64,000 nt of DNA from Pseudomonas sp. FP1742 (GCF_030687145.1 NZ_CP117460.1:1364001-1428000); one strand, 5' to 3'; positions 45,241 through 54,369 are shown, counted from the stretch's first letter. Numbers and translations: made by a program. Notes: generated by a model not told the origin, from the letters alone.

Positions 45241-46160
45241 ACTTTCTCAACCTCCGGACGGCCCAACAGGCCGGTTGGCCGGAACAACAACACCAGGACC
45301 AATAGACCGAACGCCACGACGTCCTTGTACTGGTCGCCGAAGATATCGGCACCAAAGGCTTCCGCCACCCCAAGCACCAACCCGCCGAGCATCGCGCCGG
45401 GGATGCTGCCGATACCGCCCAGTACCGCGGCGGTGAAGGCCTTGAGGCCGACCAGGAAACCGGCGTTCGGGTTGATTACGCCGTATTGCATGCTCAGCAG
45501 CACGGCTGCGATAGCCGCCAGTGCCGCACCGATGACGAAGGTCAGGGCGATGATGTTGTTGGTGTTGATGCCCAGCAGGTTGGCCATCTTGATGTCTTCG
45601 GCACAGGCACGGCAGGCGCGACCCAGGCGAGAGCGGGAGATGAACAGCGTCAGGCCGAGCATGGCGACCAGGGTCACCACGAACACCACGATTTGCATGT
45701 AGGAAATCAGCACTTCATGTGCGCCACCTGGCCCGATGGCGAAGTTGCCGGGGATCAGGTTGGAGATGGATTTGTCCTTGGAGTCTTGCGAAAGCAGAAC
45801 GGTGTTCTGCAGGAAGATCGACATGCCGATGGCGGAGATCAGCGGAATCAGACGGTTGCTGCCGCGCAGGGGGCGGTAGGCGATCCGTTCGATGCTGTAA
45901 CCGTAGGCACTGGTCACGACGATGGTCGCGATGAAAGCGGCGGTCATCAACAGCGGGACACTGTCGAGTCCCAGCATGGCCAGCCCGGCGATGGCGATGA
46001 ACGCCACGTAGGAGCCGATCATGTACACCTCGCCGTGGGCGAAGTTGATCATTCCAATGATGCCGTAAACCATCGTATAGCCGATGGCGATCAGGGCATA
46101 CGTGCTGCCAATGGTCAGACCATTAACCAGCTGTTGGAAAAAGTGATAGATGTCAGGCAT
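45237..46160 (-). CDS. livH: Branched-chain amino acid ABC transporter permease LivH/BraD
   Basis: Inner-membrane permease of 307 residues. [42 protein letters not shown] is the conserved LivH start (read as consecutive segments), followed later by [21 protein letters not shown]. It begins 231 bp after livK, past an intrinsic hairpin, in the livKHMGF order. Confidence 0.95.
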   Translation of the reverse strand: MPDIYHFFQQLVNGLTIGSTYALIAIGYTMVYGIIGMINFAHGEVYMIGSYVAFIAIAGLAMLGLDSVPLLMTAAFIATIVVTSAYGYSIERIAYRPLRGSNRLIPLISAIGMSIFLQNTVLLSQDSKDKSISNLIPGNFAIGPGGAHEVLISYMQIVVFVVTLVAMLGLTLFISRSRLGRACRACAEDIKMANLLGINTNNIIALTFVIGAALAAIAAVLLSMQYGVINPNAGFLVGLKAFTAAVLGGIGSIPGAMLGGLVLGVAEAFGADIFGDQYKDVVAFGLLVLVLLFRPTGLLGRPEVEKV

Positions 46161-46341
46161 TACAGCGCTCCTAAAAACCTGATACGCATTTCACTGGTGG
46201 AGTCATTTTCCCGCTCGAGCCCCATGGATCTGCATCCACTTCGAATTCGAGGTTTGCCAGCGAACCGCTGATGACGGTTTTGAGATTTTCAGGTGGGGAG
46301 GCTGGCGGATCACGCCAGCGCGGCCCAATACGTTCGTAAAA

Positions 46342-46369
46342 CAAAGCCCACGGCACGCCGTGGGCTTTA
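46342..46369 (-). terminator. Intercistronic terminator between livK and livH
   Basis: Twelve-bp perfect stem AAAGCCCACGGC with its complement (46343-46354, 46357-46368), followed on the minus strand by TTTGTTTTACG. Located 23 bases after the livK stop. Same position in the operon as the aotJ/aotQ terminator; probably limits permease expression. Confidence 0.8.
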
Positions 46370-46391
46370 TTGGCAGTCAGTCAGGCAAGCC

Positions 46392-47519
46392 TTACTGAGG
46401 CGAAACTTCGGTTTTCGGTTTGCCGAAGTGCCACTGGTAAACCACGAACTTGAAGTCTTTCAGGTCACCCTTGGCGTCGAAGCTCAGGTCGCCAGTCGGG
46501 GTCTTGAAGGTGCCTGCGTGAATGGCAGCAGCCACTTTGGCAGTGTCTTCGCTCTTGGCAGCCTTGATGCCTTCGGCGATGACTTCCACAGCCGAGTAGG
46601 CCGGGAACACGAACGGACCGCTCGGGTCTTCTTTCTTGGCCTTGAACGCGTCAGCCAGGGCGATGTTGGCCGGATCCTGGTCGAAGGATTTCGGCAGGGT
46701 CACCAGCAGGCCTTCGGAAGCCTCCTTGGCGATCTGCGAAATGGAGTCGTTACCCACGCCTTCCGGACCCATGAACTTGGCTTTCAGGCCTTTTTCTTCG
46801 GATTGACGCAGGATCAGGCCCAGTTCCGGGTGGTAGCCGCCGTAGTAGACGAAGTCGACGTTGGCTTGCTTGAGCTTGGCGATCATCGAGGAGAAGTCTT
46901 TGTCGCCGGCGTTGATACCTTCGAACACGGCAACCTTGACGCCTTTGCCTTCGAGGGTTTTCTTCACGGCGCTGGCGATGCCTTCACCGTATTGCTGTTT
47001 GTCGTGCAGTACGGCAACGATTTTCGGTTTTACGTAATCGGCGATGTAGTTACCGGCGGCAGGGCCCTGGGCGCTGTCCAGACCGATGGTGCGGAACACC
47101 ATTTTGTAACCACGGGAGGTGATGTCCGGGCTGGTGGCAGCCGGGGTGATCATGATCACGCCTTCGTCTTCGTAAATGTCCGAAGCCGGTTGAGTGGAGC
47201 TGGAGCACAGGTGACCGACCACGAACTTGACGCCGTCGTTGACGACTTTGTTCGCGACGGCAACCGCTTGTTTTGGATCGCAGGCATCGTCGTATTCAAC
47301 GGCTACGAGCTTCTTGCCGTCGACGCCGCCCTTGGCGTTGATTTGTTCGATGGCCATTTTGGCGCCACTGAACTGCATGTCGCCGTATTGGGCTACAGGG
47401 CCGGTTTTAGGGCCGGCGATGCCGATCTTGATGGTGTCGGCGGCGAACGAATGGCTGGCAACTCCGGCCAGAACCATAGCGGCAAACAGTTTTGAAATCT
47501 GCTTAGTAGCCTTAGTCAT
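46392..47519 (-). CDS. livK: Branched-chain amino acid-binding protein LivK/BraC
   Basis: Periplasmic Leu/Ile/Val (and Ala/Thr in pseudomonads) binding protein of 375 residues. Signal peptide to about residue 26 (VASHSFA/AD), then TIKIGIAGPKTGPVAQYGDMQF and the ligand region VVGHLCSSSTQPASDIYEDE with TPAATSPD. First gene of the operon; the promoter should lie in 47520-47869. GGAG seven bases before ATG. Confidence 0.95.
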   Translation of the reverse strand: MTKATKQISKLFAAMVLAGVASHSFAADTIKIGIAGPKTGPVAQYGDMQFSGAKMAIEQINAKGGVDGKKLVAVEYDDACDPKQAVAVANKVVNDGVKFVVGHLCSSSTQPASDIYEDEGVIMITPAATSPDITSRGYKMVFRTIGLDSAQGPAAGNYIADYVKPKIVAVLHDKQQYGEGIASAVKKTLEGKGVKVAVFEGINAGDKDFSSMIAKLKQANVDFVYYGGYHPELGLILRQSEEKGLKAKFMGPEGVGNDSISQIAKEASEGLLVTLPKSFDQDPANIALADAFKAKKEDPSGPFVFPAYSAVEVIAEGIKAAKSEDTAKVAAAIHAGTFKTPTGDLSFDAKGDLKDFKFVVYQWHFGKPKTEVSPQ

Positions 47520-47869
47520 AGTGCTCCACTCTTACTGTTGTAGTTTTTATAGTCCTGGCGCCGTAGCAGCAGAACCGGGTCAGATATCGTCGATATCCTC
47601 CGGAAAATGCCCCCGGCAACTGTACCGGTACAGTGTAGAGCGCCGATTGTTGGCCTGGGAAGCTGGCGCCAGGGGGCAAAACCTGAGGGTGTCGCTTTAT
47701 TGAAAGAAAAAGACAGAATCGCGGCGAGATGTTAGCTGGCTAATACTTGAAGCAGCAGCATTCCCTGGCTTTCCCGGGTTTTTCAATCGGTAACGCAATT
47801 ACATCCGGGTTTTTCTGGCCCAACACCGACGTTATCATTCACATCGATTTTTTTTGCGGACAGGAACCC
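47520..47869. other. Intergenic region livK-DUF2288 with two palindromes
   Basis: 350 bases with no gene. It contains a perfect 16-bp palindrome ACTGTACCGGTACAGT (47619-47634) and a GATATC-cgt-GATATC repeat at 47582-47597. Both lie upstream of livK and may be regulator sites. The DUF2288 promoter is near the right end, where the sequence becomes T-rich. Confidence 0.6.
47619..47634. promoter_or_regulatory. Perfect 16-bp palindrome upstream of livK
   Basis: ACTGTACCGGTACAGT is a strict two-fold symmetric site, 100 bases upstream of the livK start. It is not a LexA box, because its CTG and CAG are eight, not ten, bases apart. Probable binding site for a dimeric repressor or activator of the transport operon; which one is unknown. 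Confidence 0.5.
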
Positions 47870-48175
47870 ATGACTCAAGAACCTAGCACCCTCTATGCCA
47901 AGCTGCTTGGTGAAACCGCATCTATTACCTGGAAAGAGTTGGAGCCGTTCTTTGCCAAGGGTGCCCTATTGTGGGTCGATCCTGGTCTGGATTTGATCGC
48001 CGCAGCCGAAGCGGTGGCGACCGATGAAGGCGAGAAAGTCGCTGCCTGGCTGGCTGCCGACAAGGTCGCCAAGCTGTCTGAAACGCGGGCGCTGGATCTT
48101 TTCGAGCGCGATCCCGAGCTGTGGGCGGTTGTTGTTTCGCCATGGATCATGATCCAGGAAAGGGCGAAGTCTTGA
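47870..48175 (+). CDS. DUF2288 protein
   Basis: A 101-residue cytoplasmic protein from ATG 47870, preceded by CAGGAA; the frame open upstream is non-coding in composition. Motifs: LYAKLLGETASITWKELEPFFAKGALLWVDPGLDLI and a C-terminal WAVVVSPWIMIQERA. Matches the DUF2288 family. Function unknown. Followed by a GC hairpin at 48310-48333. Confidence 0.86.
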   Translation: MTQEPSTLYAKLLGETASITWKELEPFFAKGALLWVDPGLDLIAAAEAVATDEGEKVAAWLAADKVAKLSETRALDLFERDPELWAVVVSPWIMIQERAKS

Positions 48176-48309
48176 TGGTGCGCACCGATTTGGTGCCTGG
48201 TTTTGTCGGACAAAAGTGTGTAGCCGAGTAGCGTGATGGCAGGTTGCCGTAGAGAAAGGCCACAGAAAGGCCGCTATAACGGTGACGTAAACGTAACGGG
48301 AACAGTTTA

Positions 48310-48340
48310 TTGAGCAGCCGATGGGCTGCTCAATTGTTTC
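48310..48340 (+). terminator. Putative terminator between DUF2288 and the tubulin-like gene
   Basis: Ten-bp perfect stem TTGAGCAGCC/GGCTGCTCAA around GATG, followed by a short TTGTTTC. It sits between convergent genes. Confidence 0.55.
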
Positions 48341-48350
48341 TGGATGTGAT

Positions 48351-48374
48351 CGTTCCCACGCGGGGCGTGGGAAT
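48351..48374. repeat. Single GTTCCCACGC-type palindrome
   Basis: CGTTCCCACGCGGGGCGTGG palindrome, a shorter relative of the pair at 21814-21908. Confidence 0.65.
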
Positions 48375-48388
48375 GCTCACGCCCAGCT

Positions 48389-50587
48389 TCAATAAGCGGT
48401 CTTGCCCGTATGGTTATTCAGCGAAATAACCTTGGTCTTGCCAATCCGGTGGCGGTAGATCTCGCGCAGGTACTTGATCGCCTTCTTCACGCAGTCGCGC
48501 GACAAACGAATGTCGTTGATCGAGACGAACTTCTCTTTGTCGTTGATCAGCTCGCGGTACTTCTTCTCATACATCGGTTTGATCGCGTACCAGTTGGTAT
48601 CGAGGATCTTCGCCGGGTTTTCGAATTCGTTGAGCAGTTCGTCGATGCGGTCTTCGTCGAAGTCTTCATTGATGATGAAGTCCAGGATCGAGTTGTCCAG
48701 AGTGTCATCAAAACGGTACGGGTTTTTCGCAAAGCAACGCTTGATGAACGCCACGATCAGCGTCAGGAAGTCGTCCGACAGGCACGGGCTCTTGGCGATC
48801 AAAGTGGTCAGCGACAGGTTGGCCGAGGCGCCGATCACCAATGCATAGCGCTTGAGCGTGGTGTTGGGGAACAGGCTGTTGAGGTGGGTCTTCAAGCGGT
48901 TAAGGTCCATATAGGACAGCTTGTAGTCCTTGGGCAAGGACACAATCGACACCACCGACGAGCAATTCTTGAAGAAGTGCAGGTCGTGCAGTGCAGCCGC
49001 GTCATAGCCCGAATTCTTGTACTGCTCGAGCGAGGCGCGATAGCGCTTGGACTCGATCGGCAACAGGCTGATGCCTTCGATTGCCTGGGTGACTTTGTTG
49101 AAGTGCGGCAGGTCGATGGAGCGGAAAAACAGGTCATCGATGTTCAGGCGCTGCGGCTCCTTCTCGAACACCTTGAACTTGTCATTGCTCGGCGGCGGGG
49201 TTTCCGGCACCACGGACTCGGCGTAGGCAATCGCCACCGGGCCGGCGAGGCTCATGAACAGGTCGTTGGCGTCCAGGCGAATGGTTTCGCCGATGTCGAT
49301 GCCGGCACGACGGAAGTAGTTCTGGTCGTAGTCGGTGGTGACCGCCTGTGCTGTCAGAATGTTGAAGATCTGCTGCGAGATGTACTGGTTGGCGTGCTTT
49401 TCCATCGCGTTGACGTCGATGTTCTGGATGTTGCCGTCATCGCTTTCTTCGGCATAGCGCATGATGTCGTTGGAGATCAGCATCATGGCGTTCCATGGAC
49501 GGATACGGCCCATGACGCTGGCTTCGCTGCTGTCTTCGTTGGCGAAGTTGTAGGAGAAGTCCCACTCTTCCGACAGGTATTTGCACAGCAGGCGACCGGC
49601 GTTGATGTGCAGCGCCTCGGACATTTCACTGCGGTGATCGGAAATGTTCGGCAGGACACAAATACCGCTGGTGAAGATCGGCTCGAAGACGAAGGAATGA
49701 CCGCTCTTGCCGTCGTGTTCGTCCATCGGCTTGGTGTCGAACGTCTTGTTCATGTACGAGTGCTGCTGGGCCAGGCCGAATTCCGAGGCCATGCCCGAAC
49801 CGGTACCGCCGCCGGCACTGAAGATCGAGAAATACAGGCGCGACTGGTTGGCCTTGATCCCGCAGCTGTCGATCAGGTACGAGTGAATCATCTTCCAGTC
49901 GGGGCTGGAGAAGCGCTGGGTGTCCTTGTTCAGGATGATCTTGGCCAGATACTGGCCGAGGATCGGCGCGTTACCGGCGCCGCCGGCGTGGACTTCCGAC
50001 AAGTCCATGATTTTCATTTTGCTGTAGTCACGCAAAAAGCCGCTTTTTTCGCCCTTGCGCGAGAAGCGGATGCGGCCGGCGATGTCCTTGTCCAGGTCGC
50101 CGAGCATCACCAGCGGTTCCACCAGGAACACCGGTTTGCTGGCCTTGTTCGGCCCCAGGCGCAGGTTGTTGCGAATCCACTGCGCCGGGCTGTAGCCCTT
50201 TTCGGCGTAGCGCTTGTCCGGCGACAGACGGTCTTCGTTATTGAATTCGTTGAGGTAGAACTTGCGGGCGTTGTACACCAGTTCCGCCACGTCCAGCGCG
50301 ATATTCGACCCACAGCGGCCCAGGCCGATCAGGCACACCGAGGGGAATTCCTGGTCGTTGTGCTGTTCGCTGTCGCCTTCCAGATGGGGCGGGCGCGGGA
50401 ACACCAGGTCGCGCAGGCCATCGAGGTTGTCGAGGATGCGGTCGGTATTGGTTTCGGTGAAATACAGGTATTGCTGAGTCGCCAGCGGACGCGACGGGGG
50501 CAATGGCTTCAACGATGAGGGGCTGTTCGCCGCGGGGCTCAGGGTCAGGTCGGATACCGCGGGGGCCGGATTATTTTTAGAAGTCAT
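48389..50587 (-). CDS. Tubulin/FtsZ-superfamily GTPase-like protein
   Basis: Protein of 732 residues from ATG 50587; a frame open to a TTG at 50686 is possible but has no ribosome site. Disordered N-terminus (1-75, Pro/Ser-rich). Then VCLIGLGRCGSNIALDV (88-95 GLGRCGSN), like the tubulin GQCGNQ nucleotide loop, and SIFSAGGGTGSGMASEFG (GGGTGSG 259-265), the tubulin/FtsZ signature. After NAMMLISNDIM (366-376) follows NIDVNAME (389-396), which resembles the N-x-D T7 synergy loop. These are the landmarks of the Pfam 'tubulin like' family. The 163 residues between the two nucleotide loops and about 300 residues after T7 are far more than in FtsZ. No signal peptide or membrane span. No partner gene in the same direction; divergent from the dehydrogenase gene. 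Confidence 0.8.
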   Translation of the reverse strand: MTSKNNPAPAVSDLTLSPAANSPSSLKPLPPSRPLATQQYLYFTETNTDRILDNLDGLRDLVFPRPPHLEGDSEQHNDQEFPSVCLIGLGRCGSNIALDVAELVYNARKFYLNEFNNEDRLSPDKRYAEKGYSPAQWIRNNLRLGPNKASKPVFLVEPLVMLGDLDKDIAGRIRFSRKGEKSGFLRDYSKMKIMDLSEVHAGGAGNAPILGQYLAKIILNKDTQRFSSPDWKMIHSYLIDSCGIKANQSRLYFSIFSAGGGTGSGMASEFGLAQQHSYMNKTFDTKPMDEHDGKSGHSFVFEPIFTSGICVLPNISDHRSEMSEALHINAGRLLCKYLSEEWDFSYNFANEDSSEASVMGRIRPWNAMMLISNDIMRYAEESDDGNIQNIDVNAMEKHANQYISQQIFNILTAQAVTTDYDQNYFRRAGIDIGETIRLDANDLFMSLAGPVAIAYAESVVPETPPPSNDKFKVFEKEPQRLNIDDLFFRSIDLPHFNKVTQAIEGISLLPIESKRYRASLEQYKNSGYDAAALHDLHFFKNCSSVVSIVSLPKDYKLSYMDLNRLKTHLNSLFPNTTLKRYALVIGASANLSLTTLIAKSPCLSDDFLTLIVAFIKRCFAKNPYRFDDTLDNSILDFIINEDFDEDRIDELLNEFENPAKILDTNWYAIKPMYEKKYRELINDKEKFVSINDIRLSRDCVKKAIKYLREIYRHRIGKTKVISLNNHTGKTAY

Positions 50588-50787
50588 TGTGCGCCATATA
50601 CCTGGACTGGTCGGCTCGGCGACAAGTGTCATCGAGTCATCACGGAATGGGATCTCGCGTCTTTTTGCAGCGCGTATGTGGCCCAAGCGTCAGGGGATTG
50701 GCCTGAACATCGCTCGGGGGAATCCTTTCCTTAATCATGATGAATCGGCCAATATTCGATGATCTTTAATCAAAAGGAGGCTAAATG

Positions 50788-51681
50788 ATGGCAGCGTTAC
50801 CTGCGCTGGGGTTTGCCGGAATCGGCCTGATGGGGTTGCCTATGTGCCGTCGCCTGATGGCGGCGGGTTATCCGCTGACGGTGTGGAACCGCAACCCGGC
50901 CAAGTGTGCGGCGCTGGTCGAGGCCGGAGCACGGCAAGTGGCGACGCCGGCCGAACTGTGTCAGCACGCGGACCTGGTGATGCTGTGCCTGGCCGATACC
51001 GCCGTCGTACAAGAGGTCGTGTTCGGTACTGCCGGCGTTGCCGAGGGCGCGAAAAGCGGCCAGTTGCTGGTGGATTTTTCCAGCCTGGAACCCACGGCCA
51101 CGCGGGAAATGGCGACCGCTCTGGTCCGTAAAACCGGTATGAGTTGGCTCGATGCGCCGGTGTCCGGCGGGGTGATCGGCGCCGAGGCCGGCAGCCTGGC
51201 GATCATGGTCGGTGGTGAGGCGACAGACCTTGCGCGCGTGCACCCGGTCTTGTTGACCCTCGGTCAGCGCGTGACCCACATGGGCGCGGTCGGCGCAGGG
51301 CAGGTGACCAAGGCCTGCAATCAGATGATTGTCGCCTGTAATGCCTTGGTCATTGCCGAAGTGGTGGCCCTGGCCGAGCGTTCCGGGGTCGACGCCGGCC
51401 TGATCGCCGAGGCGCTGGCCGGTGGTTTCGCCGATTCAAAACCGTTGCAGATTCTCGCGCCGCAAATGGCCGAAAGCCGTTTCGAGCCGGTGAAGTGGCA
51501 CGTACGCACGCTGCTCAAGGATCTTGATACCGCCGTGAAGTTTTCCCGCGAACAGGGTTCGGCCACGCCGATCAGTGGATTGGCCGCACAACTGATGCGC
51601 CTCCATGGAGGGCAGGGGTTTCTGGAAAAGGATCCGTCGACGTTAGTGCAGCTATACCGTGAGCCAGACTCAGCGGATTGA
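50788..51681 (+). CDS. 3-hydroxyisobutyrate dehydrogenase-family oxidoreductase
   Basis: Beta-hydroxyacid dehydrogenase of 297 residues. ATG 50788 is preferred to the ATG at 50785, because AGGAGG (50775-50780) then has a seven-base spacing. N-terminal NAD(P) motif GFAGIGLMGLPMCRRLMAAG, substrate motif DAPVSGGVIGAEAGSLAIMVGG, catalytic Lys in GAGQVTKACNQMIV. Could be tartronate semialdehyde reductase-like or HIBADH. Its last 110 bases overlap the 3' end of the MHYT-GGDEF-EAL gene on the other strand. Confidence 0.9.
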   Translation: MAALPALGFAGIGLMGLPMCRRLMAAGYPLTVWNRNPAKCAALVEAGARQVATPAELCQHADLVMLCLADTAVVQEVVFGTAGVAEGAKSGQLLVDFSSLEPTATREMATALVRKTGMSWLDAPVSGGVIGAEAGSLAIMVGGEATDLARVHPVLLTLGQRVTHMGAVGAGQVTKACNQMIVACNALVIAEVVALAERSGVDAGLIAEALAGGFADSKPLQILAPQMAESRFEPVKWHVRTLLKDLDTAVKFSREQGSATPISGLAAQLMRLHGGQGFLEKDPSTLVQLYREPDSAD

Positions 51682-53854
51682 CGGTATGCATGTGCTTGCG
51701 CTGGTTGATTTCGGCCAGCACCGGGCGCAACTCAGCCAGCGGCACCGGACGACTCAGCAGGTAGCCCTGAACGAAATCGCAGCCGTGGCGTTGGAGAAAG
51801 TCGTATTGCTCGAAGGTTTCGACGCCTTCGGTGACGACCTGCAAATGCAGGGTGTGGGCCATGACGATAATGGCCTGGACGATCTCCATGTCCTGGGTGG
51901 CCTTGGGGATGTCCTGAATGAACGAGCGGTCGATTTTCAGCGTGTTCAATGGCAGGCGTCTGAGGTAGGCCAGGGATGAATAGCCGGTGCCGAAGTCGTC
52001 GATCGACAACGAAACACCGAGGGCGCGAATCTGCCGCAGCAACACCAGGGTATTGGAAATATTGCCCATCAGCGCATTCTCGGTCACTTCCAGTTCCAGC
52101 CGTTGTGGCGCTACCCCGAAGAGGTGCAGGGCCTGTTCGATTTCATTGGCCAGTTCTTCCCGCGCCAGGTTCAGGGGCGAGCAATTCACCGCGATTTTGA
52201 GGTTTTCGCAATCGTGGCGGGACAGCTCGCCCAAGTCTTCGCAGGCCTTGCGCAGCACCCAGTTGTCCAGGTCGGCGATCAGGCCGTTGGCCTCGGCGAT
52301 GGCGATGAAACGATCCGGTGTCAGCAATCCGTGAACCGGGTGTTGCCAGCGAACCAGCGCTTCAAGTTTGGTGACCTGGCCGGTTCTCAGGTCATAGATC
52401 GGTTGGTAATACAGCATCAACCCGGTGTTTTCGCGCAGGGCGTGACGCAGTTCTTCTTCGAGCTGCAACTCCAGGGTGGCGCGGGTTTTCAGGTTTGTAC
52501 TGAAAAAATGCAGGGCGTTACGACCGCAGTCCTTGGACTGATACAGCGCCAGGTCGGCATTTTTCAGCAGTTCTTCGCAGGTCTTGCCGTCTTCTGGAAA
52601 CAGACTGATGCCGATGCTGGTGGTCATGACCATGCGCCGTCCGGACAACTCGATGGGTTCCTTCATTTTCAGCATGACGCGCTGGGCCATTTGCCGCGCT
52701 TCTTCGCGGTCGTACAGGCTGATGAGGATGCAGAATTCGTCGCCACCAAAACGCGCTACCACGTCTTCATGGCTGCGGACTGAGGCTTTGATGTGGCTGG
52801 CCAGGACTTTGAGCAATTCGTCGCCAGCGTCATGGCCGAGGCTGTCGTTGATCCGCTTGAAATGATCGATATCGAGGAACATCACCGCGAGCATGCCGCC
52901 TTCGTTGGTTTTCTCGATGAGTTTTTCGGCGAAGATCTGGTTGAAACCCCGGCGGTTGATCAGGTTGGTCAAGGGGTCGTAGTGCGCCACCTGTTGCAGC
53001 GACATGCGTGCCTGATCCAGTTGACTGAGCAGGGCATTGACCCGCTGCAGGTCGGACTCCTTGTGTTGCAGCTTCTTGTCCGCCAGTGCGGCACTGATGC
53101 TGCTGCCGATGATCAGCAGTGCCATCACCGCCACTGTCAGCCCCAGTTGCAGGTGATTGTTGTCGTCGGGCAGCGGCTGAAGGCTGTCATCGGGCACTAC
53201 CAGGCTGAGCGCTGCCATGCCGGTGAAATGCATACTGACAATGCCGGCCCCGAGCACCAGGCTGGCGGTGTATTTGAGCAGTTGATGGTTCACGCCGGTG
53301 CCATCGCGCAGGTGACTGGAAATCAACAGGGCGGCCAGGCTGGCACCGATGGCGATCGCGATGGAGAGCACGAACAGGACAGGTTGGTAATAGGCTTGCG
53401 CATTCGATCGCAGAGCGGCCATGCCCACATAGTGCATGGTCGCGATGCCCAGGCCGATCCACACTGCGGCGCGCAGGTATTGCCGGAAATTCAGTTGAGG
53501 ATGGCTGAGGGTGTACATGGCCAGCCACGAGGCGGTCAGGGCGAACAATAGCGAGACCAGGGTGGTGGGCAGGTGGTAATGGATTTCGATCGGCGCCAGG
53601 AACGCCAGCATGCTGATGAAATGCATGGACCAGATACCGCCCGCCAGACACCCGGCGCCGATCCAGCGCCAGAGTCGTTGTGAGGCGGATTTTGCCACAT
53701 GCCCCACCCGTTCGGTCATGTCCAGCGTGGCGAAACCGGCCGTGCAGGCGACCAGATAGGCCAGCAGCACCAGAAACGGGTTATGGGTGCAATTGAGTAT
53801 GACCTGCCCGCTTTCCGGTAGCCCGGTCATGAAATGCAAACCAAGCCACTCCAT
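51572..53854 (-). CDS. mucR: MHYT-GGDEF-EAL cyclic-di-GMP protein (MucR-like)
   Basis: Inner-membrane protein of 760 residues from ATG 53854. Seven-helix MHYT sensor (about 10-250) with WSMHFISM, IATMHYVGMAAL and VSMHFTGMAAL, thought to bind copper or a gas. GGDEF domain with intact RFGGDEFC active site and DIDHFKRINDSLGH; EAL domain with KLEALVRWQHP, EVTENALM, DDFGTGYSSLAYL and EGVE. Both catalytic sites look competent. In P. aeruginosa MucR tunes c-di-GMP for alginate and nitrate-dependent dispersal. A 40-residue C-terminal extension after the EAL domain is encoded antisense to the dehydrogenase end. Paralogue name is tentative. Confidence 0.9.
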   Translation of the reverse strand: MEWLGLHFMTGLPESGQVILNCTHNPFLVLLAYLVACTAGFATLDMTERVGHVAKSASQRLWRWIGAGCLAGGIWSMHFISMLAFLAPIEIHYHLPTTLVSLLFALTASWLAMYTLSHPQLNFRQYLRAAVWIGLGIATMHYVGMAALRSNAQAYYQPVLFVLSIAIAIGASLAALLISSHLRDGTGVNHQLLKYTASLVLGAGIVSMHFTGMAALSLVVPDDSLQPLPDDNNHLQLGLTVAVMALLIIGSSISAALADKKLQHKESDLQRVNALLSQLDQARMSLQQVAHYDPLTNLINRRGFNQIFAEKLIEKTNEGGMLAVMFLDIDHFKRINDSLGHDAGDELLKVLASHIKASVRSHEDVVARFGGDEFCILISLYDREEARQMAQRVMLKMKEPIELSGRRMVMTTSIGISLFPEDGKTCEELLKNADLALYQSKDCGRNALHFFSTNLKTRATLELQLEEELRHALRENTGLMLYYQPIYDLRTGQVTKLEALVRWQHPVHGLLTPDRFIAIAEANGLIADLDNWVLRKACEDLGELSRHDCENLKIAVNCSPLNLAREELANEIEQALHLFGVAPQRLELEVTENALMGNISNTLVLLRQIRALGVSLSIDDFGTGYSSLAYLRRLPLNTLKIDRSFIQDIPKATQDMEIVQAIIVMAHTLHLQVVTEGVETFEQYDFLQRHGCDFVQGYLLSRPVPLAELRPVLAEINQRKHMHTVNPLSLAHGIAALTSTDPFPETPALHGGASVVRPIH

Positions 53855-54003
53855 AGCATGTCCCGTCTGTGAGTCATCCTGGCCTGCGTCATGCGCGCTG
53901 GCGAATGCTTGCAGTATAGAGGCGTTACACAGAGCGCAAGGGGTGATGGCACATTGATGTGTATTATTTTTGGAATTGGCTTGATTACGGCCGGTGCCAA
54001 ACC

Positions 54004-54369
54004 CTAGGCGATCTGCTCCAAAGGCGTTTCGAATTCGGGTTGCAGGGCGGGGAGCCCGAACGCTGCCCGTGCCGCATCGCAATCCACGTTCGCCTCGCCA
54101 TTGGCCCACGAAGCGTCGAACTCCCGACAGGTGCTGGAGCGCTGATCGTAAATCGAGCATTGCACGGTGCTGCCAACTTCACCCACCAGACCGACACAGC
54201 GAACGGGTTTGCAGTCTGTGCCCAGCATGGCCACCCGGCTGGGGCTGATAGGCGCGACGAGTTCGTCAGGCACCGTCCCCCCGGCCGAGGTGCATTCACC
54301 CCAGAAAAAAGACACGCGAAAATGAGAACAGCAGGCACCGCAATTCAGACACGGACTGGCTTCGGACAT
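54004..54369 (-). CDS. YkgJ-family cysteine cluster protein
   Basis: A 121-residue protein with the CxxCxxCC zinc/iron cluster motif CLNCGACCSHFRVSFFWGE and additional Cys at TDCKPVRC and TVQCSIYDQRSSTCREFDASW, the standard YkgJ (UPF0153) pattern. Start ATG 54369; a TTG six bases upstream is possible, and no clear Shine-Dalgarno is seen. Function uncertain; members are treated as metal-binding proteins. Lies 149 bp upstream of and in line with the MucR-like gene. Confidence 0.86.
   Translation of the reverse strand: MSEASPCLNCGACCSHFRVSFFWGECTSAGGTVPDELVAPISPSRVAMLGTDCKPVRCVGLVGEVGSTVQCSIYDQRSSTCREFDASWANGEANVDCDAARAAFGLPALQPEFETPLEQIA

Noticed and set aside
47619..47634. LexA (SOS) box upstream of livK
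   Set aside because: The CTG and CAG half-sites are eight bases apart, while LexA boxes need ten, and the transport operon has no SOS link.
48410..50518. 702-codon open frame antisense to the tubulin-like gene
   Set aside because: Considered carefully because the minus-strand gene is unusual, but the tubulin motifs lie only on the minus strand and this frame is Val/Gln/Arg-rich with no domain.
50588..50686. N-terminal extension of the tubulin-like protein to a TTG
   Set aside because: The TTG lacks a ribosome site and the added residues have no coding character; ATG 50587 is preferred, though its own ribosome site is weak.
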